In this document: one piece after another, positions 1-8,697 of the stretch
Numbering within the stretch: the stretch's first letter is position 1
Layout: every line of letters starts with the position of its first letter
Assembly: GCF_001667735.1 (NCBI RefSeq)
Contig: NZ_LZJN01000156.1
Location: 1 to 64,000, forward strand
Direction of reading: 5' to 3'
DNA: 64,000 bases
From: Mycobacterium sp. E183
GTDB lineage: Bacteria > Actinomycetota > Actinomycetes > Mycobacteriales > Mycobacteriaceae
Program-made: the position numbers and the translations under genes
The notes under the pieces: generated by a model
Seen by the model: the letters and a program-made list of their open reading frames with translations, nothing else
Databases searched by the model: none
Told to the model about the DNA's origin: nothing

Positions 1-263
1 GACCGAGGATCGAGCGGACCGCAATGTTCTCCGAGAACTCTTCGGCGCCGGGGCGCAGCGCGCAGATGCCGCGCACCACCACCTCCACCCGCACGTCCGC
101 CATCGATGCGCGATACAGCGCGTCGATGACCTGTTCGTCGACGAGGGCATTCATCTTGAGCCGGATCCGGCCGCCGCCGTGCTCGCGGTGCGCGGCATCT
201 GCGCGCTGCGCCCCGGCGCCGAAGAGTTCTCGGAGAACATTGCGGTCCGCTCGATCCTCGGTC
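1..263. repeat. Fold-back inverted repeat at the window edge
   Basis: Bases 1-77 are a perfect reverse complement of 187-263 (base i pairs with 264-i), with a 109-base spacer between. Read on the minus strand, bases 178 to 1 give an uninterrupted polyphosphate kinase frame (RIRLKMN, then [13 protein letters not shown], then [12 protein letters not shown]). That is exactly the peptide expected just before, and overlapping, the plus-strand ppk frame starting near 188. The first ~180 bases are therefore the gene's own upstream sequence turned around. Because an arm begins at base 1, a chimeric contig end is the simplest explanation; a real inverted duplication is possible but would destroy ppk. 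Confidence 0.9.
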
Positions 264-550
264 GTTTCCTCGAACATTCCCGCATCATGCATTTCAATCG
301 CATCAACGAGTTCTGGATCGGCAGCGCCGACATGATGCACCGCAACCTCGACCGCCGCGTCGAGGCGTTGGTTCAGGTCAAGGATCCGAGGCTCACCTCA
401 TACCTGGACGACCTGTTCGAGTCCGCACTCGACCCCTCCACTCGATGCTGGGAGCTGGGGCCCGACGGGCAGTGGACCGCGTCGCCGCAAGAGGGCCACA
501 CCGTGCGCGATCACCAAGTGTCGTTGATGGAGCGGCACCGCAGTCCGTAA
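188..550 (+). CDS. ppk: Polyphosphate kinase 1, C-terminal fragment
   Basis: PPK1 reversibly moves the terminal phosphate of ATP onto polyphosphate. About 120 C-terminal residues are visible, of a family usually ~700-740 long. They include [28 protein letters not shown] (the HSRI stretch belongs to the conserved histidine-containing catalytic domain) and the NRRVE/DLFE-type C-terminal region, where this copy reads [17 protein letters not shown]. The frame upstream of ~188 is not authentic: the preceding bases are an inverted copy of ppk (see the fold-back repeat), so no start can be given. The stop is TAA at 548-550. The next gene, mutT1, lies 86 bases downstream on the same strand, as in M. 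tuberculosis (Rv2984-Rv2985). Confidence 0.93.
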   Translation: MRGICALRPGAEEFSENIAVRSILGRFLEHSRIMHFNRINEFWIGSADMMHRNLDRRVEALVQVKDPRLTSYLDDLFESALDPSTRCWELGPDGQWTASPQEGHTVRDHQVSLMERHRSP

Positions 551-636
551 CCCTCCGCGTGGTGCTTTACGGTTGTCTCCGGCCGCACCGCGACCGTGCG
601 CGCGACCCCGCACCGAATTGACCTGCAGGAGTTGAG

Positions 637-1566
637 TTGCCGACCAAGAGCTCGCGTTCGGGAAGCCGGATCGTGTATGCCGCCGGAGCCGTGCTGTGGC
701 GGCCGACCGATTCGACCAACCCCGGCCTCGAGATCGCGGTGATCCACCGCCCCCGCTACGACGACTGGTCGCTGCCCAAGGGCAAGGTCGACCCGGGCGA
801 GACGGCGCCCGTCGCCGCGGTGCGGGAGGTACGCGAGGAGACGGGGCACCACTCCATCCTGGGCAGGCGGCTCGACATGGTGAGCTACCCGATCGATGCC
901 GGGGTCAAGAAGGTCTACTACTGGGCCGCGCGCAGCACCGGCGGTGACTTCACCCCCGGCAACGAGGTCGACGAATTGGTGTGGCTACCGATTTCCGACG
1001 CGCTGAAGAAAATCAGCTACTCTCACGACCGAAAGATGCTGCGCCACTTCACCAAACATCCCGCGGACACGCACACGGTGGTGGTGGTCCGGCACGGGAC
1101 GGCGGGCCGTAAATCGCGCTTCAAGGGCGACGACACCCAACGGCCGCTGGACAAACGGGGCCGCGCGCAGGCCGAGGCGCTGGTGCCGCAGCTGCTGGCC
1201 TTCGGCGCCACCGACGTCTATGCGGCCGACCGGCTGCGCTGCCACCAGACGGTGGAGCCCCTCGCGGAGGAGCTGGGTGTGCCGGTGCACAACGAGCCCA
1301 CCCTCACCGAAGAGTCCTACGCCAAGAGCCCCAAACGCGGCCGGCACCGGATGCTCGCCATCGCGGAGCAGCAAGGCACACCGGTCATTTGCACCCAGGG
1401 CAAGGTGATCCCGGATTTGATCGCGTGGTGGTGCGAACGCGACGGGGTACGCCCGGACAAGTCACGCAACCACAAGGGCAGCACCTGGGTGCTCTCGCTC
1501 GCGGGCGGCCGGCTGGTGTCGGCGGACCACATCGGCGGCGCCCTGGCCGCCAACGTGCGGGCATAA
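637..1566 (+). CDS. mutT1: MutT1, Nudix plus histidine-phosphatase two-domain hydrolase
   Basis: MutT1 sanitises oxidised nucleotides (8-oxo-GTP/dGTP family) and hydrolyses dinucleoside polyphosphates. The 309 residues match the M. tuberculosis Rv2985 architecture. An N-terminal Nudix domain has its box at residues 49-71 (GKVDPGE, then REVREETGH, fitting GX5EX7REUXEEXGU). A C-terminal histidine-phosphatase domain starts at the RHG triad, residues 152-154. The start chosen is TTG at 637, because AGGAG at 627-631 precedes it by five bases and the N-terminus then matches the family length. It follows ppk on the same strand. A strong hairpin just after the stop (1569-1615) probably ends the transcript. 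Confidence 0.93.
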   Translation: MPTKSSRSGSRIVYAAGAVLWRPTDSTNPGLEIAVIHRPRYDDWSLPKGKVDPGETAPVAAVREVREETGHHSILGRRLDMVSYPIDAGVKKVYYWAARSTGGDFTPGNEVDELVWLPISDALKKISYSHDRKMLRHFTKHPADTHTVVVVRHGTAGRKSRFKGDDTQRPLDKRGRAQAEALVPQLLAFGATDVYAADRLRCHQTVEPLAEELGVPVHNEPTLTEESYAKSPKRGRHRMLAIAEQQGTPVICTQGKVIPDLIAWWCERDGVRPDKSRNHKGSTWVLSLAGGRLVSADHIGGALAANVRA

Positions 1567-1568
1567 CA

Positions 1569-1615
1569 CGCGAATACCCTTCGGGTGCATCGCTGCGCCC
1601 CGAAGGGTATTCGCG
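1569..1615. terminator. Bidirectional hairpin terminator between mutT1 and hupB
   Basis: The 17-base arms 1569-1585 and 1599-1615 are perfectly complementary around a 13-base loop. The hairpin begins three bases after the mutT1 stop and ends 20 bases before the hupB stop. The two genes converge here, so one hairpin can serve both. There is no U-tract, as is common for mycobacterial terminators. Confidence 0.8.
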
Positions 1616-1635
1616 TCTAGAACTCGACCGATGCC

Positions 1636-2265
1636 TCAGCGGCGACCGCGACGCGCGGTGGCCTTCTTGGCGGGAGCCTTCTTTGCGGCGGTCTTCTTGG
1701 CCGGAGCCTTGGTTGCGGCCTTCTTGGCCGGAGCCTTCTTCGCCACGACCTTCTTCGCCGCGGTCTTCTTGGCCGGGGCCTTGGTTGCGGCCTTCTTGGC
1801 CGGGGCCTTGGTCGCCGCCTTCTTGACCGGAGCCTTCTTGGCGGGAGCCTTCTTGGCGGCGGCCTTCTTGGCGGGAGCCTTCTTGGCGGCCGCCTTCTTC
1901 GCCGGAGCCTTCTTGGCGGCCGTCTTCTTGGCCGCACCGCTTGCCACTACACCACGCTTCACTGCAGGTCCTTCCGACGGGAGACGCTGTGCCCCAGACA
2001 CAACCGCTTTGAATTGAGCACCGGGCCGGAACGCCGGCACGGAAGTCGGCTTAACTTTCACCGTCTCGCCGGTACGCGGGTTGCGGGCCACCCGGGCCGC
2101 GCGACGCCGCTGCTCGAACACACCGAACCCAGTGATGGTGACGCTGTCACCCTTGTGCACGGCACGCACAATGGTGTCCACAACGTTCTCGACAGCCGCG
2201 GTTGCCTGCCGACGGTCGGTGTCCAATTTCTGTGTGAGCACATCAATGAGCTCTGCCTTATTCAT
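1636..2265 (-). CDS. hupB: Histone-like nucleoid protein HupB (HU with Lys/Ala tail)
   Basis: HupB (HLP/MDP1) is the mycobacterial HU homologue that compacts DNA. The 209-residue protein has a bacterial HU fold at ~1-90 ([14 protein letters not shown], then [13 protein letters not shown] and NPRTGE, the DNA-contacting arm). After it comes a long low-complexity tail of PAKKA/KKAAAK repeats to ~205, ending TARRGRR, resembling eukaryotic histone H1 tails. The ATG at 2265 has a good GGAGGG ribosome site. Length is close to the M. tuberculosis protein (~214); the tail repeat number varies between species and is prone to slippage. It converges with mutT1. Confidence 0.96.
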   Translation of the reverse strand: MNKAELIDVLTQKLDTDRRQATAAVENVVDTIVRAVHKGDSVTITGFGVFEQRRRAARVARNPRTGETVKVKPTSVPAFRPGAQFKAVVSGAQRLPSEGPAVKRGVVASGAAKKTAAKKAPAKKAAAKKAPAKKAAAKKAPAKKAPVKKAATKAPAKKAATKAPAKKTAAKKVVAKKAPAKKAATKAPAKKTAAKKAPAKKATARRGRR

Positions 2266-2476
2266 CCAATCCCTCCGACGCTAGTGGTCCTCTGTTTGAA
2301 CCGACTAGTGCACACGGTAAACCCTCACCCAGCAAATTTCCAAGAGCCACGCGCAATTTCAGGGTCGGACAATCGGAAGTTTTCGCAATCCGGTTGCCGC
2401 CCTTGACCGGTGGGGGACTGGAATTCCGCCCGAATTAGTTAGGTGAGCGAGAAGAAATTTCGGTCGTCACGACCGC

Positions 2477-3073
2477 TCAGGAGGCAGGCAGGGTGCGCGG
2501 TTTCCACTTCGGATACGCGGCCTCGTATGACTCGATTTTGTCGAGTTTCCGCAGCGTAAGGGCTATATCGTCAAGCCCCTCGAGAAGCCGCCAGGCGGTG
2601 TGGTCGTCAATCTTGAACGGCAACACCGTCGTTCCCGCGGTGATATTTCGATCTTGAAGATTGGCAGTGATTTCCAGCCCCGGACTCTGCTCGATGAGCT
2701 TCCAAAGGAGTTCCACGCCGTCTTGCGAAACCTCGGCCGCCAGGAGCCCCGCCTTGCCGGCGTTGCCCCGGAAGATGTCACCGAATCGAGACGAGATGAC
2801 CACCCGGAACCCGTAGTCCATGAGGGCCCACACCGCATGCTCGCGCGACGAGCCGGTCCCGAAATCGGGTCCAGCGACCAGGACCGACCCCCGGTCAAAG
2901 GGGCTGAGGTTGAGGACGAATGAGGGATCCGAGCGCCAGCTGGCGAACAGTCCGTCCTCGAAACCGGTTCGGGTGACCCGCTTCAAATACACCGCCGGAA
3001 TGATCTGATCGGTGTCCACATTGGACCGCCGCAACGGCACACCGATGCCGGTGTGCGTGTGAAATGCTTCCAT
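2477..3073 (-). CDS. leuD: 3-isopropylmalate dehydratase small subunit
   Basis: LeuD is the swivel-domain subunit that pairs with LeuC to isomerise 2- to 3-isopropylmalate in leucine biosynthesis. The 198 residues include the family signatures [10 protein letters not shown] near the N-terminus and [13 protein letters not shown] near residue 70, which form the substrate pocket facing the LeuC cluster. Length is normal. The ATG at 3073 lies 24 bases after the leuC stop, so the two genes form one leuCD transcript as in other mycobacteria. Confidence 0.96.
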   Translation of the reverse strand: MEAFHTHTGIGVPLRRSNVDTDQIIPAVYLKRVTRTGFEDGLFASWRSDPSFVLNLSPFDRGSVLVAGPDFGTGSSREHAVWALMDYGFRVVISSRFGDIFRGNAGKAGLLAAEVSQDGVELLWKLIEQSPGLEITANLQDRNITAGTTVLPFKIDDHTAWRLLEGLDDIALTLRKLDKIESYEAAYPKWKPRTLPAS

Positions 3074-3097
3074 GCTCTTGCCTTCTTCTCGAATGGA

Positions 3098-4513
3098 TCA
3101 GTTCAAATCGGCCGGGGCGGACAACGTGCCGCGAACCGCCGTCGCGGCGGCGACGGCCGGAGACACCAGGTGCGTGCGGCCGCCTTTCCCCTGCCGCCCT
3201 TCGAAGTTGCGGTTGGACGTCGCCGCGCACCGCTCTCCCGGCGACAGCTGGTCCGGGTTCATCCCCAGGCACATCGAGCAGCCCGCCTGGCGCCATTCGG
3301 CGCCCGCGGCGGTGAAAACGTCGCCCAGCCCTTCGGCTTCGGCCTGCGCGCGCACCCGCATCGACCCGGGCACCACGAGCATCCGCACCCCCGGTGCCAG
3401 CTTGCGACCGCGCAGCACGTCGGCGACCACGCGCAGGTCTTCGATGCGACCGTTGGTACAGGAGCCCACGAACACGGTGTCGACGGCGATATCGCGCATC
3501 GGGGTGCCGGGGCGAAGGTCCATGTAAGCCAACGCCTTCTCGGCGGCCTGCCGCTCGGCGTCGCCGGTCATCAGCTCCGGGTCGGGCACGGCCGCGGACA
3601 GCGGTACGCCCTGCCCCGGATTGGTTCCCCAGGTCACGAACGGGCTCAACGTTGTTGCGTCGAGGTGGACCTCGGTGTCGAAGACGGCGCCGGGGTCGGT
3701 GTGCAGCTGCTGCCAATAGCGCATCGCCGCCTCCCATTGCTCGCCCTGCGGCGCGTGCGGCTTGTCGCGCAGGAATTCGAAGGTGGTGGCATCCGGTGCC
3801 ACCATGCCCGCCCGGGCGCCGGCCTCGATGCTCATGTTGCAGATCGTCATCCTGGCTTCCATCGACAGCGATTCGATGGCGCTGCCGCGGTATTCGATGA
3901 CGTGGCCCTGCCCGCCGCCGGTGCCGATCTTGGCGATCAGCGCGAGAATGATGTCCTTGGCCGTCACACCGGCGGGCAATTCGCCGTCGACATTTACCGC
4001 CATGGTCTTGAATGGCCGCAGCGGCAACGTCTGGGTCGCCAGCACATGCTCGACCTCCGACGTGCCGATGCCCATCGCCAGCGCGCCGAATGCGCCGTGC
4101 GTCGATGTGTGACTATCCCCACAGACAACGGTCATTCCGGGTTGCGTGAGCCCCAATTGCGGCCCGACGACATGCACGATGCCCTGTTCGATATTGCCCA
4201 TCGGGTAAAGGCGGACGCCGAATTCGGCGCAGTTTCGGCGCAACGTCTCGACCTGAGTGCGCGACACCGGGTCGGCGATCGGCTTGTCGATGTCGACCGT
4301 GGGCACGTTGTGATCCTCGGTGGCCAGCGTCAGATCGGGGCGCCGCACCGGACGGCCCGCCAGGCGCAAACCGTCGAAGGCCTGCGGGCTGGTGACCTCG
4401 TGCACCAGATGCAGATCGATGTAGATCAGGTCGGGCGCGTCAGCGGCCCCTTTGTCCACAACGTGGTCCTCCCAGACCTTTTCGGCCAGGGTGCGCGGCT
4501 TGTCGGATCCCAT
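3098..4513 (-). CDS. leuC: 3-isopropylmalate dehydratase large subunit
   Basis: LeuC carries the 4Fe-4S cluster of isopropylmalate isomerase. The 471 residues show the aconitase-family signatures: [17 protein letters not shown] in the N-terminal half, and cluster-ligand cysteines in GSCTNGR and in CSMCLGM. Start ATG at 4513. An IclR-type regulator is transcribed divergently from 4600, leaving an 86-base control region. In Streptomyces (NdgR) and Corynebacterium (LtbR), regulators in this position control leuCD, so the same is inferred here. Confidence 0.96.
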   Translation of the reverse strand: MGSDKPRTLAEKVWEDHVVDKGAADAPDLIYIDLHLVHEVTSPQAFDGLRLAGRPVRRPDLTLATEDHNVPTVDIDKPIADPVSRTQVETLRRNCAEFGVRLYPMGNIEQGIVHVVGPQLGLTQPGMTVVCGDSHTSTHGAFGALAMGIGTSEVEHVLATQTLPLRPFKTMAVNVDGELPAGVTAKDIILALIAKIGTGGGQGHVIEYRGSAIESLSMEARMTICNMSIEAGARAGMVAPDATTFEFLRDKPHAPQGEQWEAAMRYWQQLHTDPGAVFDTEVHLDATTLSPFVTWGTNPGQGVPLSAAVPDPELMTGDAERQAAEKALAYMDLRPGTPMRDIAVDTVFVGSCTNGRIEDLRVVADVLRGRKLAPGVRMLVVPGSMRVRAQAEAEGLGDVFTAAGAEWRQAGCSMCLGMNPDQLSPGERCAATSNRNFEGRQGKGGRTHLVSPAVAAATAVRGTLSAPADLN

Positions 4514-4566
4514 CTGAAAACTCGCCTCTATTCCTGGTGCGCGGCTCGCCGATCCACCACGGGCTG

Positions 4567-4600
4567 TGATCTCAGAATGCGAGACGCTAGTATCTTCTTG
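4567..4600 (+). promoter_or_regulatory. Divergent leuC/iclR control region with leaderless-type promoter
   Basis: A TANNNT-type -10 (TAGTAT, 4588-4593) sits six bases before the GTG start at 4600. This places the transcription start at or next to the start codon, as in mycobacterial leaderless genes. Just upstream, 4570-4584 contains an imperfect dyad (TCTCAG around GCGAGA), and TGTGAGA overlaps the start codon; these are candidate sites for the adjacent IclR regulator. Operator assignment is inference. Confidence 0.45.
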
Positions 4601-5301
4601 TGAGACAGCATAGCGGCATCGGCGTCCTCGACAAAGCCGTGAGTGTCCTGCACACGATCGCCCAATCCCCGTGCGGACTGGCCGAACTGTGCGAACGGAC
4701 CGGATTACCCAGGGCCACCGCGTATCGGCTGGCCGCCGCGCTCGAAATCCATCGCCTGCTGGGCCGCGACGACGAAGGGCGCTGGCTACTGGGCCCGGCC
4801 ATCACCGAGCTCGCCGCTCACGTCAACGATCCGCTGCTGGCCGCCAGCGCGGGCGTGCTGCCCCTGCTGCGTGAGACCACGGGCGAGAGCGTGCAGCTGT
4901 ACCGCCGCGAAGGCACGACGCGGGTCTGTGTGGCCGCCCTGGAACCCGCTGCGGGCCTTCGCGATACCGTGCCGGTCGGGGCTCGACTGCCGATGACCGC
5001 GGGCTCGGGCGCCAAGGTGCTGCTGGCCCACAGCGACGCGGCGACGCAAAAGGCGGTGCTGCCGACGGCGAAGTTCACCGAGCGCACGCTCGCCGAAGTG
5101 CGGCGGCGCGGCTGGGCGCAGAGCGTGGCCGAGCGAGAGCCCGGCGTCGCGAGCGTGTCGGTTCCCGTGCGCGATGGCCGGGGCGCCGTCATCGCCGCCA
5201 TCTCCGTGTCGGGACCCGTCGACCGGATCGGCCGCCGTCCCGGCGCGCGCTGGGCCGCCGACCTGTTGTCCGCGGCCGACGCGCTCACCCGCCGGCTGTA
5301 G
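4600..5301 (+). CDS. IclR-family regulator of leucine biosynthesis (NdgR/LtbR-like)
   Basis: IclR-family repressor/activator, 233 residues. It has an N-terminal winged helix (about 1-60; [13 protein letters not shown] and [14 protein letters not shown] as the recognition helix) and a C-terminal effector-binding domain (SGAKVLLAH, then [17 protein letters not shown]). It is the positional match of M. tuberculosis Rv2989, divergent from leuCD. Orthologues in Corynebacterium and Streptomyces (LtbR, NdgR) control leuCD and other amino-acid genes, so a role in leucine supply is inferred. The GTG at 4600 has no ribosome site because the likely transcript is leaderless. Confidence 0.88.
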   Translation: MRQHSGIGVLDKAVSVLHTIAQSPCGLAELCERTGLPRATAYRLAAALEIHRLLGRDDEGRWLLGPAITELAAHVNDPLLAASAGVLPLLRETTGESVQLYRREGTTRVCVAALEPAAGLRDTVPVGARLPMTAGSGAKVLLAHSDAATQKAVLPTAKFTERTLAEVRRRGWAQSVAEREPGVASVSVPVRDGRGAVIAAISVSGPVDRIGRRPGARWAADLLSAADALTRRL

Positions 5302-5457
5302 GGCCGCCAAGTCGGGTGTGCATCGATGGCGTTGCGAGTGCAACTATGGCGGCGAAGTCGCCAAAATCCCGCCGCACACGCACACCCGACGCCATCAGCG
5401 CACACTGAACGCCACCAGCGCACGCTCGACCGGACGTCGCCTGACAGACTGACCGCC
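5302..5457. repeat. Intergenic segment with inverted and tandem short repeats
   Basis: No gene is seen. An 11-base perfect inverted repeat (GTCGGGTGTGC at 5311-5321, its complement at 5380-5390) encloses about 58 bases. It is followed by two imperfect 20-base tandem units at 5390-5409 and 5410-5429 (CGCCAYCAGCGCAC). The segment could act as the iclR terminator. The pattern resembles dispersed intergenic repeats of mycobacteria, but that needs a genome search. Confidence 0.5.
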
Positions 5458-5970
5458 ATGGGAACCAATCAGCGCGCGAGCATCGTCATGTCGGAAGACG
5501 AAATCGCCGACTTCGTCGTCAAGAGCCGCACCGGAACGCTGGCCACCGTCGGCCCCGACGGCCAGCCGCATCTGACCGCAATGTGGTACGCCGTCGTGGA
5601 CGGAGAAATCTGGCTGGAAACCAAGGCCAAGTCGCAGAAGGCGGTCAACCTCAAACGGGATCCGCGGGTGAGCTTCCTGATCGAGGACGGCGACACCTAC
5701 GACACACTGCGTGGGGTCTCATTCGAGGGCGTCGCGGAGATCGTCGACGATCCCGACGTGTCGCACCGCGTCGGGGTCAGCGTGTTCGAGCGCTACACCG
5801 GGCCCTACACCGACGAGATGAAGCCCTTCGTGGAGCAGATGATGAACAAGCGCGTCTGCGTGCGCATCGTCGCTCAGCGCGCGCGGTCATGGGATCACCG
5901 CAAACTCGGCCTGCCGGCCATGCCGGTGGGTGGGTCCACGGCACCAGCCGTGTTGGGAACCGGTCAATAG
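5458..5970 (+). CDS. PPOX-class F420/flavin-dependent split-barrel protein (Rv2991-like)
   Basis: 170 residues of the pyridoxamine-5'-phosphate-oxidase-like split-barrel superfamily, which binds F420, FMN or haem. Visible features are GTLATVGPDGQPHLTAMWY (strands 1-2), the LETKAKSQKAVNL segment lining the cofactor site, and a C-terminal SWDHRKLGLP. It matches M. tuberculosis Rv2991, whose substrate is unknown to me. The ATG at 5458 was chosen over longer in-frame openings because MGTNQRA begins the conserved sequence and the upstream part is repeat-rich. The gene is followed within a few bases by the convergent tRNA-Glu gene. Confidence 0.85.
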   Translation: MGTNQRASIVMSEDEIADFVVKSRTGTLATVGPDGQPHLTAMWYAVVDGEIWLETKAKSQKAVNLKRDPRVSFLIEDGDTYDTLRGVSFEGVAEIVDDPDVSHRVGVSVFERYTGPYTDEMKPFVEQMMNKRVCVRIVAQRARSWDHRKLGLPAMPVGGSTAPAVLGTGQ

Positions 5971-5975
5971 TTTTG

Positions 5976-6048
5976 TAGCCCCGATGGGATTCGAACCCAC
6001 GCTACCGCCGTGAGAGGGCGGCGTCCTAGGCCGCTAGACGACGGGGCC
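5976..6048 (-). tRNA. tRNA-Glu (CTC)
   Basis: A 73-base cloverleaf on the minus strand: the 5' end GGCCCCG pairs with CGGGGCT (first pair G-U) and the discriminator is A. The D-arm is GTCT/AGGAC, the anticodon stem CCGCC/GGCGG has loop CTCTCAC (anticodon CTC), and the T-arm contains GGTTCGAATCC. CCA is not encoded. It lies beside tRNA-Gln and gltX, the synthetase that charges it. Confidence 0.95.
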
Positions 6049-6120
6049 AGACACGATCCGAGGTGTCAGCATAGCTCACACGTCAAAGGCCACCTAATCG
6101 CTTGAGGTGGCGAGATTTTG

Positions 6121-6192
6121 CTGGGGTACCAGGACTCGAACCTAGAATGGCTGAACCAGAATCAGCTGTGTTGCCAATTACACCATACCCCA
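6121..6192 (-). tRNA. tRNA-Gln (CTG)
   Basis: A 72-base cloverleaf on the minus strand: acceptor TGGGGTA pairs with TACCCCA, discriminator G. The anticodon stem GCTGA/TCAGC holds loop TTCTGGT, giving anticodon CTG, and the T-arm contains GGTTCGAGTCC. Mycobacteria lack glutaminyl-tRNA synthetase, so this tRNA should be charged with Glu by GltX (next gene) and amidated by GatCAB, also encoded in this window. Confidence 0.95.
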
Positions 6193-6339
6193 TTGGCTGC
6201 CTAAAACCGCTGGTCAGCGGTCACTCTGAGCGATAACGCGCCGCTCCGGGGACCGCCGCTGCCAGCCGTTGTCGGCCTTTGCGAACCGCAGTGCAGACTA
6301 CCAAAGACTCGGCACACAATCCGCACGCGATGTCTTCGC

Positions 6340-7809
6340 CTAGCCGCCGACCGTTTCGCGTGCGGCGCGTAACCGCTGCAGGCTGCGCTCACGGCCCAGC
6401 AGCTCCAGCGATTCGAACAACGGCGGGCTCACGGTCGTTCCGGTGGCCGCAACCCTGATCGGACCGAAGGCCTTGCGCGGTTTGAGGCCCAAATCCTCGA
6501 TGAGGGTCGCCTTGAGCGCGGGCTCGATCTGGGCTGTCGTCCACTCCGACAGGCCGTCCAGCGCGGCCAGCGCCGCGTCTAGCACGGCGACCGCCTCCGG
6601 GCCGAGCTCCTTGGCGGCGGCCTTGGGATCGATGCCGTACTCGTCGTCGTTGAGGAACTTCAGCAGCTCCCACGCGTCGGCGAGCACCACGATGCGCGTC
6701 TGCACCAGGTCGGCGGCGGTGGCGAACGCCGGATCGTCCAACCCGAGGCGGTGGCCGTGCACGTCGAAGTAGTCGCGCAGCCGGCCCACGAAGTCGGCCG
6801 GCTCGAGCATCCGGATGTGCTCGGCGTTGAGCGCGTCGGCCTTTTTCTGGTCGAACCGCGCGGGGTTGGAGTTGACGTCGACGACGTCGAACGCGGCCAC
6901 CATCTCGTCGAGACTGAACAGGTCGTGGTCGTCGGCGATGGCCCAGCCCAGCAGCGCCAGATAATTGAGCAGCCCCTCCGGGATGAAGCCCCGGTCGCGG
7001 TGCGCGAACAGGTTCGACTGCGGGTCGCGCTTGGACAGTTTCTTGGTCCCCTCCCCCAACACCGTTGGCAGGTGGGCGAACTCCGGGACGCGCTCGGCGA
7101 CGCCGATCCGAATCAGCGACTGATAGAGCGCCAGCTGGCGTGGGGTGGACGGCAGCAAGTCCTCGCCCCGCAGCACATGGGTGATCCTCATCAGCGCGTC
7201 GTCGCACGGGTTGACCAAGGTGTACAACGGATCTCCGTTGGCGCGGGTCAGCGCGAAGTCGGGCACGCTGCCGGCGGCGAAGTTCGTGGGCCCGCGCACC
7301 AGGTCGTTCCAACCGAGGTCTTGGTCGGGCATCCGCAGCCGCACCACCGGCTTGCGCCCCTCGGCGAGGAACGCGGCCCGCTGGGCGTCGGTGAGTTGCC
7401 GGTCGAAGTTGTCGTATCCCAGTTTCGGGTTGCGGCCCGCCGCGATGTGGCGCGCCTCAACCTCTTCCGGGGTCGAGAACGCGTAGTAGGCCTCGCCCGC
7501 TTCGAGTAGCTTGGCCACCACGTCGCGGTAGATCTCCTTGCGCTGCGATTGGCGGTACGGGCCGTAGGGCCCGCCGACCTCGGGCCCCTCGTCCCAGTCC
7601 AAGCCGAGCCAACGCAGCGCGTCCAGCAGCGCCAAATAGCTTTCCTCGCTGTCGCGTTCGGCGTCGGTGTCCTCGATCCGGAACACGAACGTGCCACCCG
7701 TGTGCCGGGCGTAGGCCCAGTTGAACAGCGCGGTGCGGACCATTCCGACGTGCGGCGTGCCGGTGGGCGAGGGGCAGAACCGGACCCGGACTTTCGCTTC
7801 CGCCGTCAC
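6340..7809 (-). CDS. gltX: Glutamyl-tRNA synthetase (non-discriminating)
   Basis: Class I aminoacyl-tRNA synthetase, 489 residues, the usual bacterial length. The HIGH-equivalent motif is [10 protein letters not shown] (about residues 13-22), and the KMSKS-equivalent is KKLSKRD near the middle, followed by the helical anticodon-binding domain. It attaches Glu to tRNA-Glu and, by known mycobacterial physiology, also to tRNA-Gln for later amidation by GatCAB. The GTG at 7809 overlaps the stop of the upstream FAA-hydrolase gene as GTGA. That overlap is the reverse of the usual order on the plus strand: transcription runs from the hydrolase (7806 end) rightward genes into... i.e. on the minus strand the hydrolase precedes gltX, so the two are translationally coupled. 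Confidence 0.96.
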   Translation of the reverse strand: MTAEAKVRVRFCPSPTGTPHVGMVRTALFNWAYARHTGGTFVFRIEDTDAERDSEESYLALLDALRWLGLDWDEGPEVGGPYGPYRQSQRKEIYRDVVAKLLEAGEAYYAFSTPEEVEARHIAAGRNPKLGYDNFDRQLTDAQRAAFLAEGRKPVVRLRMPDQDLGWNDLVRGPTNFAAGSVPDFALTRANGDPLYTLVNPCDDALMRITHVLRGEDLLPSTPRQLALYQSLIRIGVAERVPEFAHLPTVLGEGTKKLSKRDPQSNLFAHRDRGFIPEGLLNYLALLGWAIADDHDLFSLDEMVAAFDVVDVNSNPARFDQKKADALNAEHIRMLEPADFVGRLRDYFDVHGHRLGLDDPAFATAADLVQTRIVVLADAWELLKFLNDDEYGIDPKAAAKELGPEAVAVLDAALAALDGLSEWTTAQIEPALKATLIEDLGLKPRKAFGPIRVAATGTTVSPPLFESLELLGRERSLQRLRAARETVGG

Positions 7810-8603
7810 GACTTGCCCTTACGGACCACGGGATTGGACAGGGTGCCGATGCCCTCGATGGTGATCGACACCGTGTCGCCGTCCTCGATCGGGCCGACCC
7901 CGGCCGGCGTTCCGGTGAGGATCAGGTCGCCGGGCAGCAGGGTCATCACGGCCGAAATCCATTCGACGATGGCGCCGACGTCATGGATCATCAGCGAGGT
8001 GCGGCTGTGTTGCTTCACTTCGCCGTTGACCTCGGTTCGGATTTCGAGATCCGCCGGGTCGACATCGGTGACGATCCACGGTCCCACCGGGCAGAAGGTG
8101 TCGTGTCCCTTCGCCCGCGTCCACTGGCCGTCGGCCTTCTGTTGATCGCGGGCCGAGACGTCGTTGCCGACGGTGTAGCCCAGGATGCTGTCGGCCGCCT
8201 CGGCGGCCGTGACGTCCTTGCAGGGCCGGCCGATGACCACGGCCAGCTCGCCCTCGAAATGCACGGGTGATGCGTTGGCCGGCAACCGAATCGGCACATT
8301 CGGGCCGACGATCGCCGTGTTGGGCTTGAGGAAGATGATCGGATCTTGCGCGGCCGGACCGGTGAGCTCGGTCATCTCCGCGATGTGATCGGTGTAGTTC
8401 TTGCCGATGCAAACCACCTTGCTGGCCAGTATCGGGGCCAGCAGCCGCACGTCGGGCAGCGGCCACGAGCGGCCGGTGAAGTTCGGCGTGCCAAACGGAT
8501 GCTCGGCGATCTCGCGGGCAATCATCGCGGCGGGATCGGTGAGTTCGCCCTCGATGCTGACGAAGGCGACACCGTCGGGGCTGGCGATTCGACCAAGGCG
8601 CAT
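7806..8603 (-). CDS. Fumarylacetoacetate hydrolase-family protein (Rv2993c-like)
   Basis: 265 residues of the FAH superfamily: metal-dependent hydrolases, isomerases or decarboxylases acting on 2-oxo or acylpyruvate substrates. The signature [11 protein letters not shown] supplies two acidic Mg2+ ligands, and [12 protein letters not shown] and GTPAGVGP complete the fold core. The N-terminal [11 protein letters not shown] is the usual short cap domain. The ATG at 8603 was chosen because longer in-frame sequence upstream has no family similarity and would run into the divergent MFS gene. It overlaps gltX by four bases and is probably in one operon with it. The substrate is unknown; names such as 2-hydroxyhepta-2,4-diene-1,7-dioate isomerase are by similarity only. 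Confidence 0.88.
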   Translation of the reverse strand: MRLGRIASPDGVAFVSIEGELTDPAAMIAREIAEHPFGTPNFTGRSWPLPDVRLLAPILASKVVCIGKNYTDHIAEMTELTGPAAQDPIIFLKPNTAIVGPNVPIRLPANASPVHFEGELAVVIGRPCKDVTAAEAADSILGYTVGNDVSARDQQKADGQWTRAKGHDTFCPVGPWIVTDVDPADLEIRTEVNGEVKQHSRTSLMIHDVGAIVEWISAVMTLLPGDLILTGTPAGVGPIEDGDTVSITIEGIGTLSNPVVRKGKS

Positions 8604-8697
8604 TTCGTTGAGCCTACTAATGAGCGGTTGCCTCATCGCAATGGCAGCAGGCACACGAGTATTACCAGCGGTTTTGCCGCGTATGCAAGCATGGGGG

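Noticed and set aside
1650..1960. Possible minisatellite in hupB
   Set aside because: The repeats encode the known PAKKA tail of HupB and keep the reading frame.
3053..4603. 516-codon open frame antisense to leuC/leuD
   Set aside because: Long antisense frames are routine at this GC content. The residues are Arg/His/Gly-rich without any domain, and leuC on the other strand is certain.
5326..5457. N-terminal extension of the PPOX-type protein
   Set aside because: The extension crosses the repeat-rich spacer and is not conserved; MGTNQRA is the natural start.
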